NCBI RefSeq assembly: GCF_002101675.1 | Contig: NZ_LQOY01000015.1 | Coordinates: 62,001 to 126,000, forward strand | DNA: 64,000 nt | Origin: Mycobacterium gordonae | GTDB taxonomy: Bacteria; Actinomycetota; Actinomycetes; Mycobacteriales; Mycobacteriaceae | Reading direction: 5' to 3' | Shown here: positions 26,484 through 36,549 of the stretch, in pieces | Layout: every line of letters starts with the position of its first letter | Numbering within the stretch: the stretch's first letter is position 1 | Translations under genes and position numbers: made by a program | The notes under the pieces: model-generated | The model's database searches: none | Told to the model about the DNA's origin: nothing | What the model saw: only the letters and a program-made list of their open reading frames with translations

Positions 26484-26935
26484 CCGAGCACCACGTTCGG
26501 CCGCGGCAGACCGGCGGCTTCGCACAGTGCGAGATAGCTCGCCAGGGTGCTGGTTCCGTCGAAGACGCTCTCGATGTTGCCGTCCGCGTCGAGGTTGAGG
26601 TTGGCCCCGTAGATCTGGAACCAGACATGCGTGTCGTCCTCGAGCACCTGCAAGGTATGGATCGAACCCGCAGGTTCGTACAGGAATGACCCCGCGCGGT
26701 TGACGTAGCTGTACTCCTTGTAACGCCACGCTCCCGAGGTGGTGTAGGCGTACACCGGCCCGGTGTGCTTGTGTCGCTGCACCTCATAGCCGGCCCGGAA
26801 CACGTTTTCGACGATCCAGAGCCCCTCGGCTTCGCGCACCTGGATCACCTTGAGCAACGAGCCGTCGCCCACGTCGACGAACGGCAATTCGTCGGCGCCG
26901 ACATGGATGGCGGCTGGGACATCGACCATCGTCAT
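26480..26935 (-). CDS. 2,4'-dihydroxyacetophenone dioxygenase-family cupin
   Basis: The protein has 151 residues from ATG 26935, with GAGAGG about 6 nt upstream. It is a single cupin barrel with RHKHTGPVYAYTTSG and a second metal His in PAGSIHTLQV, the pattern of the DAD family of Fe(II) dioxygenases that cleave C-C bonds in aryl or diketone substrates. It is the first gene of the unit, overlapping P450. The native substrate is unknown. Confidence 0.82.
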   Translation of the reverse strand: MTMVDVPAAIHVGADELPFVDVGDGSLLKVIQVREAEGLWIVENVFRAGYEVQRHKHTGPVYAYTTSGAWRYKEYSYVNRAGSFLYEPAGSIHTLQVLEDDTHVWFQIYGANLNLDADGNIESVFDGTSTLASYLALCEAAGLPRPNVVLG

Positions 26936-26968
26936 CTGCAAGCCTCTCGGTGAGACGCGATGAGAACA

Positions 26969-26996
26969 CCATATATGCAATCTATTACGTGTCAAT
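26969..26996 (-). promoter_or_regulatory. probable SigA-type promoter for the cupin-P450 unit
   Basis: On the minus strand TTGACA (26996-26991) is followed after 16 bp by TATGGT (26974-26969), putting transcription start near 26962 and leaving a leader of about 27 nt. The surrounding 50 bp are unusually AT-rich for this genome. This is the clearest -35/-10 pair I saw in the window. Confidence 0.55.
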
Positions 26997-27040
26997 ATTT
27001 TCGTGAATTAAGGAGCGCTTGTCCCGGCGGCCGACCCCAG

Positions 27041-29314
27041 TCACTGCCAGAAGCGCCGCTTGACCGGTCGGTCCGCACCGGTCATGGCCCTTCTGACCGC
27101 GTCGAGTTTGACCAGCACCTGCCGGCTTTGCGGCCCGGTCGGGTGCTCCAGGAAGTGCGCCAGCGCGGCGCACAGCTGGTCGAGCGCGGCCCGCAACTCG
27201 GGGTCGGTGGCGGTGTCGCGATGCCGCTTCAACTCGTCGAGCACCGCGTCCAGGCCGGAACGGCGCACCTGGGTCGCCTTCTCCACCTGCTTGAGCAGCT
27301 TGTCCAGCGGCCGCAGCGGGGCAGGCTTGGCGGGGGCCGCCTGCTCGGGCGCCGCACCGGCCGGCGGCGGCATCGCGCCCGCGGGGGCGGGCATGACGAA
27401 TTCCGCTGCGGCCGAGTAGGCCCCGCCCACCCGGGCAAACCCCACATTCGTCGCCCAACCGGAGGGCTGCTCGACGGGCTGGACCACCTCGGTCAACGGC
27501 CCGGCGTCGGTGCGCTCCGGGTCGACGGCAACGAAGGCGGTGAACCGCGACAGCACCCCGAACCGGATCGAGTGCGCCACCAGCCGCGCGGCCAGCTCGT
27601 CGTCGGCGGCATACGACGCGTAGTCGTCCTCCAGGTCCCGCACCACCGACCGCGCCCAAATCGTCCGTACCGCAACCGCTTCCGGAGCGAGCTGGGCGGG
27701 CAGCGTTATCGTGACCGAGTCGTCGGCCTCGACGTGGAACGTCGCGTCGCCGGCACAGCGGTAGCGCCCGGAGATGACGCAGGGTATGCCCGCGAACGCG
27801 TCGGGAGAGCGGCCGGGGGTGACGGTGCCCCCAAGCAGTGAAACTCCCTCGGCGCGCACCCGCACCGAGGTCAGCGCCGGACGCCCGATGGTCCGGGCCA
27901 GGCGCGCCATCACGTCGTCGAGACGCTCCTCGGATTCCACGAGTTCCGAACGGCCGTGACCCAGCCCCGCGAGCCGATCGAGAAAACCCGCGTTGACGGC
28001 ACGGTCGATGCCCACACAGTAGATGCGGGTCCGCCCGACCGCAGGCGCCAGCATCCGCAACAGATGGTCCTCGCCGGTGATCTGACCGTCGGTCACCAGC
28101 ACGATGCTGGCCTGGCGGTCCTCGCCGGTCCCGGCCAGGATGCCCGCCGCCTGGTACAACGGCTCGGCCATCACCGTCCCGCCGCGACTTTCCAGTGAGC
28201 CCAGCCACGACGCGGCGGCGAACCGGTTGCGGTCGGTTGCCTCGACCAATCCGTCGGCCAGGCCGGTGGGTGTGTCGATCCGGTCGTCGAAGGCCAGCAC
28301 GCAGAACCGGTCGGCGGCATCGAGCATGTCCACGATCCGGCCGGCGGCCCGTCGCGCGGCGATCATCTTCCAGCCATGCATCGAACCGGAGCGGTCCAGC
28401 AGCACCACGACATCGCGTGGCGCGCTGGCCGTCTGCACGGGCGGCACCAGCGTCACCGACCAGGTGCCCTCGTCCCCCTCGGCGTCCGGGACCAGCAGCG
28501 CCGACGACGACAGCTCGCTGCGGTCGACCCGGAAGCGCAGCACGAAGTCGCGGTCCGCGCGGGCGCCCGGCTGCACCTGCAAGCGGGTGGTCCCGTCGGC
28601 TTCGCTGACCGCGGTAGGCAGCGACGACCGCAGGTCTGAGACCGCGAATCCGGCGCCGTCCAGGCTCAGCGAGATCTGCAGGTCCGGACGCTCGTCGGAC
28701 TCCAGCAGGCGTGGCGGTGTCACCCGGGATGCGTCGGGAACCGCGTCGGTGTCGGCCGCGGTGCCCGCGCCCGTCTGGTCGCCGGGCAGCGGCGTCCCGG
28801 CGGTGTAGCGCGGCGCCACCACCAGCGGGAACCGGAACGTGGCCTCGCCGTCCTCGAAAGACAGCGGCCCGGTCAGCCGCATCTCGATGGTGGCTTCCTC
28901 GCCGGGGCCCAGATTGCCCACCCGCACCGAAAAGACGTCGGAGCGGTCCTCCTCCACGATCGCGGCGCGCTGCCCGGACACCAGCGCCTGCTCGTAGTCC
29001 GCCCTGGCCTGCCCGCGTTCCTTGAGCACGCCGATCACCCGCCGCCCGGCCAATTCCGCGGAGAACTCGGTGACGCCGGCGCGGGCCGGCAGTGGGAACA
29101 CGTAAGTGGCCTCGATCGTGGTGTCGCCGGCGTTGACGAACCGCTGCCGCACCGTCGAACTCGCCGTCATGCCGACCAGCGCGGAATCGACGTGCAGTGC
29201 CTTCAGCGGCAGCGGTCGGCCGTCGTCGGCGCTCAGCTGACCACAACCCGGCCGGCCGGTCCGAACCGGTTGCGCGGGTTCGACGGGAAGCAGCGGCAAC
29301 AACTCAGCACTCAT
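27041..29314 (-). CDS. VIT domain and von Willebrand factor A domain protein
   Basis: The protein has 757 residues. The N-terminal VIT (inter-alpha-trypsin-like) domain (about 35-165; VDSALVGMTASSTVRQRFVN, YVFPLPARAGVTEFSAELAG) is followed by a vWA domain (about 300-460) with an intact MIDAS motif DRSGSM and downstream TVMAEPL and LVTDGQ. A C-terminal Ala/Pro linker and a helical end (PLDKLLKQVEKATQ) follow. No signal peptide is evident, so it is probably cytosolic. The metal-binding site suggests protein-protein adhesion; the partner is unknown. ATG 29314 overlaps the MerR stop (ATGA). Confidence 0.88.
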   Translation of the reverse strand: MSAELLPLLPVEPAQPVRTGRPGCGQLSADDGRPLPLKALHVDSALVGMTASSTVRQRFVNAGDTTIEATYVFPLPARAGVTEFSAELAGRRVIGVLKERGQARADYEQALVSGQRAAIVEEDRSDVFSVRVGNLGPGEEATIEMRLTGPLSFEDGEATFRFPLVVAPRYTAGTPLPGDQTGAGTAADTDAVPDASRVTPPRLLESDERPDLQISLSLDGAGFAVSDLRSSLPTAVSEADGTTRLQVQPGARADRDFVLRFRVDRSELSSSALLVPDAEGDEGTWSVTLVPPVQTASAPRDVVVLLDRSGSMHGWKMIAARRAAGRIVDMLDAADRFCVLAFDDRIDTPTGLADGLVEATDRNRFAAASWLGSLESRGGTVMAEPLYQAAGILAGTGEDRQASIVLVTDGQITGEDHLLRMLAPAVGRTRIYCVGIDRAVNAGFLDRLAGLGHGRSELVESEERLDDVMARLARTIGRPALTSVRVRAEGVSLLGGTVTPGRSPDAFAGIPCVISGRYRCAGDATFHVEADDSVTITLPAQLAPEAVAVRTIWARSVVRDLEDDYASYAADDELAARLVAHSIRFGVLSRFTAFVAVDPERTDAGPLTEVVQPVEQPSGWATNVGFARVGGAYSAAAEFVMPAPAGAMPPPAGAAPEQAAPAKPAPLRPLDKLLKQVEKATQVRRSGLDAVLDELKRHRDTATDPELRAALDQLCAALAHFLEHPTGPQSRQVLVKLDAVRRAMTGADRPVKRRFWQ

Positions 29315-29877
29315 CGGGATTCCTTTCCTGGATTGGCGAGCAGGTCCAGCAGCGGCGCAGCGGCGCGGCGCAGTGCGTCGATATCGGGCAACGGGCCGTC
29401 GACGAGCAAGGTGACACTGTCGGAAAGCCGGACGGCCTGCAGTCGGGTGACGGTCGGCGCCGGGGGCCCGGCGGAGACGGTCTCGGGGACGGCGCGCCAG
29501 AACGCGCCGGCCGCGCGGGCGGGTTCGGGAGCGGGCTCCGGATCACCCAGTCCGGCGGGCATGGCGCCGTCCGGGATGGCGGCCAGCGCCTCGACCTGGG
29601 CAGCCGACATGCCCGCCAGCTGCTCCGCGATCTCGTCCAGCGACAGGCCCTGGCCCTGCAGGCGCTTGATGGCGACCAGTCGCACCAGGTGGGTGCGCCC
29701 GAACGTCAGGGCCCGGCCCCGGTTTCCGGGACGCGGCAGCAAACCGCGCGAGGTGTAGTAACGCACCATCCGCTCGGCGGGGACGGCCTTGGCCTGACGG
29801 TTGTCCGGCGCGGCGCCGGAGGCGCGCACGGCCTCGGCGGCCGCGGCGGCGAACTCGGGCAGGGTGAGCAGTTCCAT
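29311..29877 (-). CDS. MerR-family regulator
   Basis: The protein has about 188 residues. The N-terminal winged helix ([40 protein letters not shown]) is MerR-like and is followed by an Ala/Pro-rich variable domain without evident metal Cys. I use ATG 29877, which lies only 1 bp from a large inverted repeat. GTG 29895 inside the repeat, preceded by GGAAAA, is the alternative. It overlaps the VIT/vWA gene, and is probably its regulator and its own. Confidence 0.8.
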   Translation of the reverse strand: MELLTLPEFAAAAAEAVRASGAAPDNRQAKAVPAERMVRYYTSRGLLPRPGNRGRALTFGRTHLVRLVAIKRLQGQGLSLDEIAEQLAGMSAAQVEALAAIPDGAMPAGLGDPEPAPEPARAAGAFWRAVPETVSAGPPAPTVTRLQAVRLSDSVTLLVDGPLPDIDALRRAAAPLLDLLANPGKESR

Positions 29878-29878
29878 A

Positions 29879-29920
29879 CTATTTGACAGTGTCACTCAGT
29901 TTTCCGACACTGTCAAATAG
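29879..29920. promoter_or_regulatory. 15-bp perfect inverted repeat, probable MerR operator
   Basis: CTATTTGACAGTGTC (29879-29893) and its exact inverse GACACTGTCAAATAG (29906-29920) flank a 12-bp spacer. Each arm also contains a smaller near-palindrome (TGACAGTGTCA). It sits at the MerR start and 86 bp before dacB1, so it could control the MerR-VIT unit and perhaps dacB1. There is no T-run, so a terminator is unlikely. Confidence 0.7.
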
Positions 29921-30005
29921 CTGCCGTCCAATTGGCAACTTCCGCACCACCAGTCACAGCGCGCCATCCTGCGATCGGCGCGGCGATCCCTTAATCTGCA
30001 CAGCG

Positions 30006-31241
30006 ATGCCCTTCACACGGACCTCTCTACGCGCAGCGTCGTGCCTGGCCGCGGCGCTTTTCGCGATCGGCGGCTCAGGCGCGCTTGCCAACGCCGAGCC
30101 CAGCGCCGAGGTGAATCCGCAGGCCGCCAACTGCCCGTACAAGATCAACACCCCACCCGCGGTCGACTCCTCCGAAGTGCCCCGCGCCGGCGACCCGCCC
30201 CTGCCGCTGGCTCTGCCGCCGACTCCGATCGGCGGCAACGCGTTGAGCGGCTGCGGGATCATCGCGGCCCCCGACACTCCCCCGGTGCCGGGCGACGTCT
30301 CCGCCGAGGCGTGGCTCGTCGCGGACCTCGACAGCGGCGCCGTCATCGCAGCCCGTGATCCGCACGGCCGGCACCGCCCCGCCAGCATCATCAAGGTGCT
30401 GGTCGCGATGGCGTCCATCAACGCGTTCAGCCAGAACAAGGCCGTCGCGGGAACCGATGACGACGCAGCCGCCGAGGGCACCAAGGTCGGCGTGGACGCC
30501 GGCGGCACCTACACCATCAACCAGCTGCTGCACGGCCTGTTGATGCACTCCGGCAACGACGCCGCGCACGCTCTGGCGATGCAGCTCGGCGGCATGCAGC
30601 AGGCACTGGAGAAGCTCAACGTGCTGGCGACGAAGCTGGGCGGGCGGGACACCCGGGTGGCCACGCCGTCGGGGCTCGACGGGCCCGGCATGAGCACTTC
30701 GGCCTACGACATAGGTCTGTTCTACCGATACGCGTGGCGCAACCCCGTCTTCGCCGACATCGTCGCGACGCGGACCTTCGACTTCCCCGGCCACGGCGAC
30801 CACCCCGGCTACGAACTGGAGAACGACAACCAGTTGCTCTACCACTATCCGGGAGCGATGGGCGGCAAGACCGGCTACACCGACGACGCGGGCCAGACCT
30901 TTGTCGGCGCCGCCAACCGCAACGGCCGGCGCCTGATGGCGGTGCTGCTGCACGGCACCCGGCTGCCGATCGCGCCGTGGGAGCAGGCCGCGCACCTGCT
31001 GGATTACGGATTCAGCACCGCGCAAGGCACTCAAGTGGGATCGCTGATCGAGCCAGACCCATCTCTGGTACCCGTTAGGGAGAGTCCGGCCAGCCGGGCG
31101 CCCGACAACAACCAGGCGGCGGGTCTGATGTCCTCGGCCGACTCCCTGCCGATCCGCGTCGGGGTCGCCGTCGTCGGCACCGTCGTCGTCTTCGGGCTGA
31201 TCCTGATAGCGCGGTCGATGAACGGCCGCGCACAGCACTGA
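30006..31241 (+). CDS. dacB1: D-alanyl-D-alanine carboxypeptidase (DacB1)
   Basis: The 411-residue low-molecular-weight penicillin-binding protein trims D-Ala from peptidoglycan pentapeptides. A signal peptide ([20 protein letters not shown]) is followed by the serine-peptidase motifs SxxK in [11 protein letters not shown], SxN in HSGNDAAHA and KTG in [11 protein letters not shown]-terminal hydrophobic segment ([16 protein letters not shown]) anchors it in the membrane. ATG 30006 is chosen because the signal peptide begins there; the open frame upstream has no homology. It is the Rv3330 position. Confidence 0.94.
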   Translation: MPFTRTSLRAASCLAAALFAIGGSGALANAEPSAEVNPQAANCPYKINTPPAVDSSEVPRAGDPPLPLALPPTPIGGNALSGCGIIAAPDTPPVPGDVSAEAWLVADLDSGAVIAARDPHGRHRPASIIKVLVAMASINAFSQNKAVAGTDDDAAAEGTKVGVDAGGTYTINQLLHGLLMHSGNDAAHALAMQLGGMQQALEKLNVLATKLGGRDTRVATPSGLDGPGMSTSAYDIGLFYRYAWRNPVFADIVATRTFDFPGHGDHPGYELENDNQLLYHYPGAMGGKTGYTDDAGQTFVGAANRNGRRLMAVLLHGTRLPIAPWEQAAHLLDYGFSTAQGTQVGSLIEPDPSLVPVRESPASRAPDNNQAAGLMSSADSLPIRVGVAVVGTVVVFGLILIARSMNGRAQH

Positions 31242-31398
31242 GAGCCCCTGCCTCTCGCCGCGCGGCTCATCGCGAAGCGCATTGCCGGCTGATTTCGGAC
31301 AGGCCACCGTCATGGTGCTTCCCGCGCAGTCGATCGCAAGATAACGATTACCTCAAAAGTGTTCGGTATCAGCCCATCAGGGGTGTACGTTCGCCGCG

Positions 31399-31854
31399 GT
31401 GGACCAACGAGCCAGGACGTCGCCGATCACCCGCGTTCTGCGAAGAACGTGGTTGCTGCTGGCTGTCTTCTTCGTGGCCCTGGTGGCAACGCTGGGCATC
31501 TACCGCCTGCACAGCATGCTCGGCGTGCACCCACTGCCGCCCGTGCGGGTCGCGGCGGACGACGACGTCCCGCAGTTCGCCCCGAAACGCGTGACCTATG
31601 AGGTCTTCGGCCCGGCGCCCACCGGAAAGATCGCCTACCTGGATCCAGACGCCAGGGTGCAACGACTAGAAAGCGTGCCCTTGCCCTGGTCGCAGACGAT
31701 CACGACGCCGCTGCCTTCGGTGACGGTCAACCTGCTGGCTCAGAGCAACAGTGACATGATCGGCTGCCGGATCGTGGTGAACGACGCGGTCAAGGACGAG
31801 CGGTCTGAAACGGGTCCGAAAGCGTTGACCTTCTGCCAGGTGATGTCCGCATGA
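31399..31854 (+). CDS. MmpS-family accessory protein
   Basis: The protein has 151 residues from GTG 31399. It has an N-terminal helix ([20 protein letters not shown]) and a periplasmic beta-rich domain typical of MmpS ([35 protein letters not shown]). MmpS proteins assist the paired MmpL lipid exporter. The stop overlaps the mmpL start by 4 bp. Which MmpS subgroup it belongs to cannot be told without alignment. Confidence 0.9.
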   Translation: MDQRARTSPITRVLRRTWLLLAVFFVALVATLGIYRLHSMLGVHPLPPVRVAADDDVPQFAPKRVTYEVFGPAPTGKIAYLDPDARVQRLESVPLPWSQTITTPLPSVTVNLLAQSNSDMIGCRIVVNDAVKDERSETGPKALTFCQVMSA

Positions 31855-34763
31855 CGCCGGTGGACAGCACACCGGCGTCCCGCCCGCCGTTGCTGCCCCG
31901 GATGCTGCGCCGGTTCGCGGTACTCATCATCCTGATCTGGCTGGGCCTGACCGCTGTGGTCAATCTCGTCATCCCGCAATTGGAAGTGGTCGGAAAATCG
32001 CGGTCGGTGTCGATGAGTCCCGAAGACTCGATTTCAATCCAGACGGTCAAACGCATCGGTCAGTTGTTCCACGAGTTCGATTCCGATTACGCGGTCACGA
32101 TTGTGCTGGAGTCCGGCAAACCGCTCGGCGACGACGCTCACCGCTTTTATCACGACCTGATCGCAAAGCTTTCCGCCGATACCCGGCATGTCGCCCATAT
32201 CCAGGACTTCTGGGGCGATCCATTGACGGCGGCGGGGTCGCAGAGCGCGGACGATAGGGCCGCCTACGTCGTCGTGTATCTCCTCGGCAGCGACGAGACA
32301 GCGGCGTACAACTCGGTGCACGCCGTTCGGCACACGGTGGAAAGCGCGACGCCACCGAGCGGGCTGAAGGCATATGTCACCGGTCCCACCGCGTTGAACG
32401 CCGATCAGGCGGAGGCGGGAGACAAGAGCGTCGCCAGGGTCACCCTGATCACCAGTGTCGTGATCGCGGTGATGTTGCTGTTCATCTATCGGTCAGTGGT
32501 CACCATGATTCTGGTTTTGGTGACGGTAGGCATCAATCTCGGCGCGATTCGGGGTGTGGTCGCCTTCCTGGCGTATCACCACGTTTTCGGGCTTTCCACC
32601 CTGGCGGTAAATCTGCTGACGCTGCTGGCCATTGCGGCCAGCACCGATTACGCGATATTCATGCTCGGCCGCTACCACGAGGCGCGCTATGCCGGACAGG
32701 ATCGGGAAACGGCGTATTTCACCATGTTTCACGGGACCACCCACGTGATCCTGGGCTCGGGTCTGACGATTGCCGGCGCCATGTACTGCCTCAGCTTCGC
32801 GCGCCTTCCCTACTTCCAATCACTCGGGGCTCCCTGTGCCATCGGCATGCTGGTTGCGGTCCTGGCCGCGGTCACGCTAGGCCCCGCGGTACTGGCCGCG
32901 GCCAGTCTGGTGGGACTCTTCGAGCCCAAACGCAGGATGAACACCCAGCGCTGGCGACGGGTGGGGACCGCGATCGTGCGTTGGCCCGGACCCGTTCTCG
33001 CGGCCACCTGCGTCGTCGCATTCATCGGCCTGCTGGCCCTGCCCAGCTACCGGACCACCTACGACCTCCGCAAGTTCATGCCCGCCAGCATGCCCTCCAA
33101 TGTCGGCGATGCCGCGGCCGGACGCCACTTCCAGCAGGCGCGTCTGAATCCCGAGGTGTTGTTGATCGAATCCGACCACGACATGCGCACCCCGGTGGAC
33201 ATGCTGGTGCTGGACAAAGTCGCCAAAGGGATTTTCCACAGCCCCGGCATCGCACAGGTGAAGGCCATTACCCGGCCGTTGGGTACGTCCATGAAACACA
33301 CGTCCATTCCCTTCATCATCAGCATGCAGGGCGTCACGAATGCCGAAAACATGCAGTTCATGAAGGACCGCCTGGACGACATGGTGGTGCAGGAGCAGGC
33401 AATGGATTTATCCATCCAGACCATGCAGCACATGTATGAACTCATGGGTCAGGTCATCGACAACACCGTCGATATGGATCACCTCACCCATGACATGTCG
33501 AATATCACCGACGGGCTGCGCGACAAACTGTCGAACTTCGAGGATTTCCTGCGCCCGATTCGCAGCTACTTCTACTGGGAAAAGCACTGTTTCGACATTC
33601 CGGCCTGCTGGGCGATCAGATCGATATTCGACATGTTCGACAGTGTCGACCAGCTGAGCGAGAAGCTCGAATATCTAGTCAAGGATATGGATATCCTGGT
33701 CTCCCTGCTGCCGCAGATGCGCGCCCAGATTCCGCCCATGATTTCCACGATGACGATCATGCGCGACATGCTGGTGGTGTGGCACGGGACGCTGCAATCG
33801 TTCTACAAACAGTCGGAGATCAACAGCAAGGACCCCGGTGCGATGGGCCGGGTATTCGACGCGGCCCAAATCGATGATTCGTTCTATCTTCCGCAGTCTG
33901 CTTTCGAGAATCCGGATTTCAAACGGGGCCTGAAGATGTTCCTGTCCCCGGATGGGAAGGCGGCCCGATTTATCATCGCTCTGGACGGTGACCCGGCGAC
34001 GCCGGCCGGCATCTCTCGCGTCGAGCCGATCAAGCAGGCAGCGACCGAAGCCTTGAAAGGAACCCCCCTGCAGGGCGCCCTGGTCTCCCTGGGCGGCACC
34101 GCGGCGACATTCAAAGACATTCAGGAAGCCGCCGTCTACGACCTGCTGATCGCCGGCGTGGCGGCGATCAGTCTCATCCTGATCATCATGATGATCGTCA
34201 CCCGCAGCGTGATCGCCGCCGCGGTGATCGTCGGAACGGTGCTGGTGTCGATGGGTTCCTCGTTCGGCCTGTCCGTGCTGGTCTGGCAGGACATCCTCGG
34301 CGTCGACTTGTACTGGCTGGTGCTCGCGATGTCGGTCATCCTGCTGCTGGCCGTCGGGTCGGACTACAACTTGTTGCTGATTTCGCGACTCAAAGAGGAG
34401 ATCGGCGCCGGTCTGAACACCGGAATCATCCGCGCGATGGCCGGAACCGGCGGAGTGGTGACGGCCGCCGGCATGGTGTTCGCCGTCACCATGTCGCTCT
34501 TCGTGTTCAGCGACTTGCGGATCATCGGGCAGATCGGCACCACGATCGGCCTGGGCCTGTTGTTCGACACCCTGATCGTGCGCTCGTTCATGACGCCGTC
34601 CATCGCCGCATTGCTCGGCCGCTGGTTCTGGTGGCCGCAACGGGTGCGCCCGCGCCCGGCCAGTCAGATGCTGCGGCCGCACGGGCCTCGGCGGCTGGTT
34701 CGAGCGTTGTTGCTGACGCCGACCGACCGGTCAGCTCAGACGGATCGCCTCAGGGCCCCTTAA
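31851..34763 (+). CDS. MmpL-family RND lipid transporter
   Basis: The protein has 970 residues. It has the RND layout: one N-terminal membrane helix, a large periplasmic loop, a first helix bundle with [19 protein letters not shown], a second periplasmic loop and a second bundle with [15 protein letters not shown]. The intramembrane DY pairs are the proton-relay residues. Such pumps export cell-wall lipids or siderophores; the cargo is not readable here. It is coupled to mmpS. Its stop TAA overlaps that of the convergent MFS gene in TTAA. Confidence 0.93.
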   Translation: MTPVDSTPASRPPLLPRMLRRFAVLIILIWLGLTAVVNLVIPQLEVVGKSRSVSMSPEDSISIQTVKRIGQLFHEFDSDYAVTIVLESGKPLGDDAHRFYHDLIAKLSADTRHVAHIQDFWGDPLTAAGSQSADDRAAYVVVYLLGSDETAAYNSVHAVRHTVESATPPSGLKAYVTGPTALNADQAEAGDKSVARVTLITSVVIAVMLLFIYRSVVTMILVLVTVGINLGAIRGVVAFLAYHHVFGLSTLAVNLLTLLAIAASTDYAIFMLGRYHEARYAGQDRETAYFTMFHGTTHVILGSGLTIAGAMYCLSFARLPYFQSLGAPCAIGMLVAVLAAVTLGPAVLAAASLVGLFEPKRRMNTQRWRRVGTAIVRWPGPVLAATCVVAFIGLLALPSYRTTYDLRKFMPASMPSNVGDAAAGRHFQQARLNPEVLLIESDHDMRTPVDMLVLDKVAKGIFHSPGIAQVKAITRPLGTSMKHTSIPFIISMQGVTNAENMQFMKDRLDDMVVQEQAMDLSIQTMQHMYELMGQVIDNTVDMDHLTHDMSNITDGLRDKLSNFEDFLRPIRSYFYWEKHCFDIPACWAIRSIFDMFDSVDQLSEKLEYLVKDMDILVSLLPQMRAQIPPMISTMTIMRDMLVVWHGTLQSFYKQSEINSKDPGAMGRVFDAAQIDDSFYLPQSAFENPDFKRGLKMFLSPDGKAARFIIALDGDPATPAGISRVEPIKQAATEALKGTPLQGALVSLGGTAATFKDIQEAAVYDLLIAGVAAISLILIIMMIVTRSVIAAAVIVGTVLVSMGSSFGLSVLVWQDILGVDLYWLVLAMSVILLLAVGSDYNLLLISRLKEEIGAGLNTGIIRAMAGTGGVVTAAGMVFAVTMSLFVFSDLRIIGQIGTTIGLGLLFDTLIVRSFMTPSIAALLGRWFWWPQRVRPRPASQMLRPHGPRRLVRALLLTPTDRSAQTDRLRAP

Positions 34764-35995
34764 GACTCCTGCTGTGCCTCGGGTCCCGGGGCGCCCAGCG
34801 CCGCCACCGCGGCGAGGATGGACAACAACAGGACGATCAGGTCCGGCCAGATCGCGGAGCGTTGCTGCGCGAATCCACCGAGGATCCCTCCCAGCACCGC
34901 GGACTCGACCGCGACCAGCGTCGCGCAGAAACCGATCAACGTCCCACGGTGCTGAACCGGGGCCATGACGCTGATCCACGAGATCGCCGCGACGAAGACG
35001 GCCTGAGCGGCGATGGTCGCCAAGAAGAACACGGTGCCGTACGCCCACAGCTGACTCCACTGCCCGCATGACTCGGCCGCCACGCACAGCAGGGCCGAAG
35101 CGGCGCTCAGCACAGCGCTGCCCAGCAACACCCCACGCACGCCGAAGGCGGCGAAGATCTTGCGCCATAGTGTCGAACCGATCACCAGCGCGCCGCTGGA
35201 AAGGATGACCAGCACGTGCAGACTGCCGTTGTGGTGGGCGATGCGCAGCGTGTAGAACGTGGTGCCCAGAGCGACCGGAGCGAACAGCAGGTAGGTGACG
35301 GCGTACCGGCGAAACCACGGCTGTGACCGGGCGACGGCGAAACCCTGCCGGTAGGTGTCGCGCAACGACAGCCGCGCCGGGACGGAGGTGGATCGCACCG
35401 GGCCGACGAACAGCGCCACGACGCCGGAGACGGCGAGTCCCGCGGCGCCCAGCCACAGCAGGTCGCGACGGAACGCCATCTCGTCACCGTGAGCCAGCGC
35501 GGGCACCACCAGCAGCGCAACTACCGTCGCCAGCACCGACCCCGTCGCGCCCTGCACCAGTAACAGCTCCCCGCGCCGCACGGCGCACAGTTTGCTGGAG
35601 ATCATGTCGGAGTAGGCGACGCCAGAGATCGCGATGACGAATCCGCCTCCCGCGCTCGTCGTCAGGAAAACCGCGCCGGCGGTAACCCCGTTCCAGGGGA
35701 CCACGGCGTCGCAGACGAACAGCGCGGCCGCGCTCACCGCGATGGCCGCCAACAGCAGATGCCGCATCGCCCCTACCCGCTGCAGCACCGCCGGCGACAC
35801 CGAATTTCCCACGATCGACCCGAGGCCGTATGCCGGAAAGAGCAATGCCGCCGCCCACCCGATGCCCTGGTGTACGCAGATGTACGGCAGCACCACCGCG
35901 CCATTGCTGAGCTGCATCCCCGCGGTGTAGAAACTGCCCTGCGAAAGCAGCCGCCCGTACGGTTGGGTCCGTCCCCGAGGCATCACCGCTACCAT
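34760..35995 (-). CDS. major facilitator superfamily transporter
   Basis: The 411-residue protein has about 12 hydrophobic helices. The N-terminal half ([40 protein letters not shown]) and C-terminal half ([20 protein letters not shown]) fit an MFS permease or exporter of unknown substrate. ATG 35995 is the first start; ATG 35983 is a close alternative. It is convergent with mmpL; its own promoter should be in the roughly 215-bp gap before the PH-like gene at 36215. Confidence 0.82.
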   Translation of the reverse strand: MVAVMPRGRTQPYGRLLSQGSFYTAGMQLSNGAVVLPYICVHQGIGWAAALLFPAYGLGSIVGNSVSPAVLQRVGAMRHLLLAAIAVSAAALFVCDAVVPWNGVTAGAVFLTTSAGGGFVIAISGVAYSDMISSKLCAVRRGELLLVQGATGSVLATVVALLVVPALAHGDEMAFRRDLLWLGAAGLAVSGVVALFVGPVRSTSVPARLSLRDTYRQGFAVARSQPWFRRYAVTYLLFAPVALGTTFYTLRIAHHNGSLHVLVILSSGALVIGSTLWRKIFAAFGVRGVLLGSAVLSAASALLCVAAESCGQWSQLWAYGTVFFLATIAAQAVFVAAISWISVMAPVQHRGTLIGFCATLVAVESAVLGGILGGFAQQRSAIWPDLIVLLLSILAAVAALGAPGPEAQQES

Positions 35996-36214
35996 GCGAA
36001 GAGTTTATTGCCGCCTGACCAGGCAAAACCATCCACCGATCGGATGAGGACGGAGGAGCGAGTTGTCCCCCAATCGGTGGACAACCGTAACCGAATTTAT
36101 ACTTGTGTCACATTCGTCACACATTTGATATCGCCACTGAGGGTTTTGACCCGGCCCGGCAGCACGCCCGGCGAATCGCCGGTCCGAGCGGCGGGAAGCA
36201 CTACAATCTGCCGG

Positions 36215-36538
36215 ATGACCGCCCTGTACGACGATGCCGGACTCACGCTCGATGAGGACGGAATGACCGTCAAGCGCTACTACTTCCCCTTCGCCAACGC
36301 GAAGCGGGTCGCCTACTCCGACATCCAGGGCATCAGGCGAGAGAAGATGAGCTGGGCAACGGGCAAGGGCCGGATCTGGGGAGCCGCCGACCCCCGCTAC
36401 TGGTTCCCGCTGGACCCCCGCCGTGGTCGCAAGTCCACCCTGCTGGTCATCGACGTAGGCCGTCGGGTGCGGGTGTGCATCACACCGGAGGACCCGGCCA
36501 AGGTCATCGAAATCCTCAAGGCCAAGGTGAAGGTCTGA
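36215..36538 (+). CDS. hypothetical small PH-like protein
   Basis: The protein has 107 residues (MTALYDDAGLTLDEDGMTVK). It alternates beta-strand-like stretches (YYFPFANAKRVAYSDIQGIR, STLLVIDVGRRVRVCITPED) and a C-terminal helix (PAKVIEILKAKVKV), consistent with a bacterial PH-like domain. No catalytic motif is evident. It immediately precedes and overlaps the 5' region of the sugar transporter gene, whose translation it may help to start. Confidence 0.7.
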   Translation: MTALYDDAGLTLDEDGMTVKRYYFPFANAKRVAYSDIQGIRREKMSWATGKGRIWGAADPRYWFPLDPRRGRKSTLLVIDVGRRVRVCITPEDPAKVIEILKAKVKV

Positions 36539-36549
36539 TCGGCAAAGGT

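Noticed and set aside
26985-29246. 753-codon alternate frame overlapping the VIT/vWA gene on the same strand
   Set aside because: Arg/Gly/Ala-rich sequence without domains. The neighbouring frame carries the VIT and MIDAS motifs.
29879-29920. Inverted repeat considered as a Rho-independent terminator
   Set aside because: No T-run follows in either direction, and it lies at a gene start between divergent genes.
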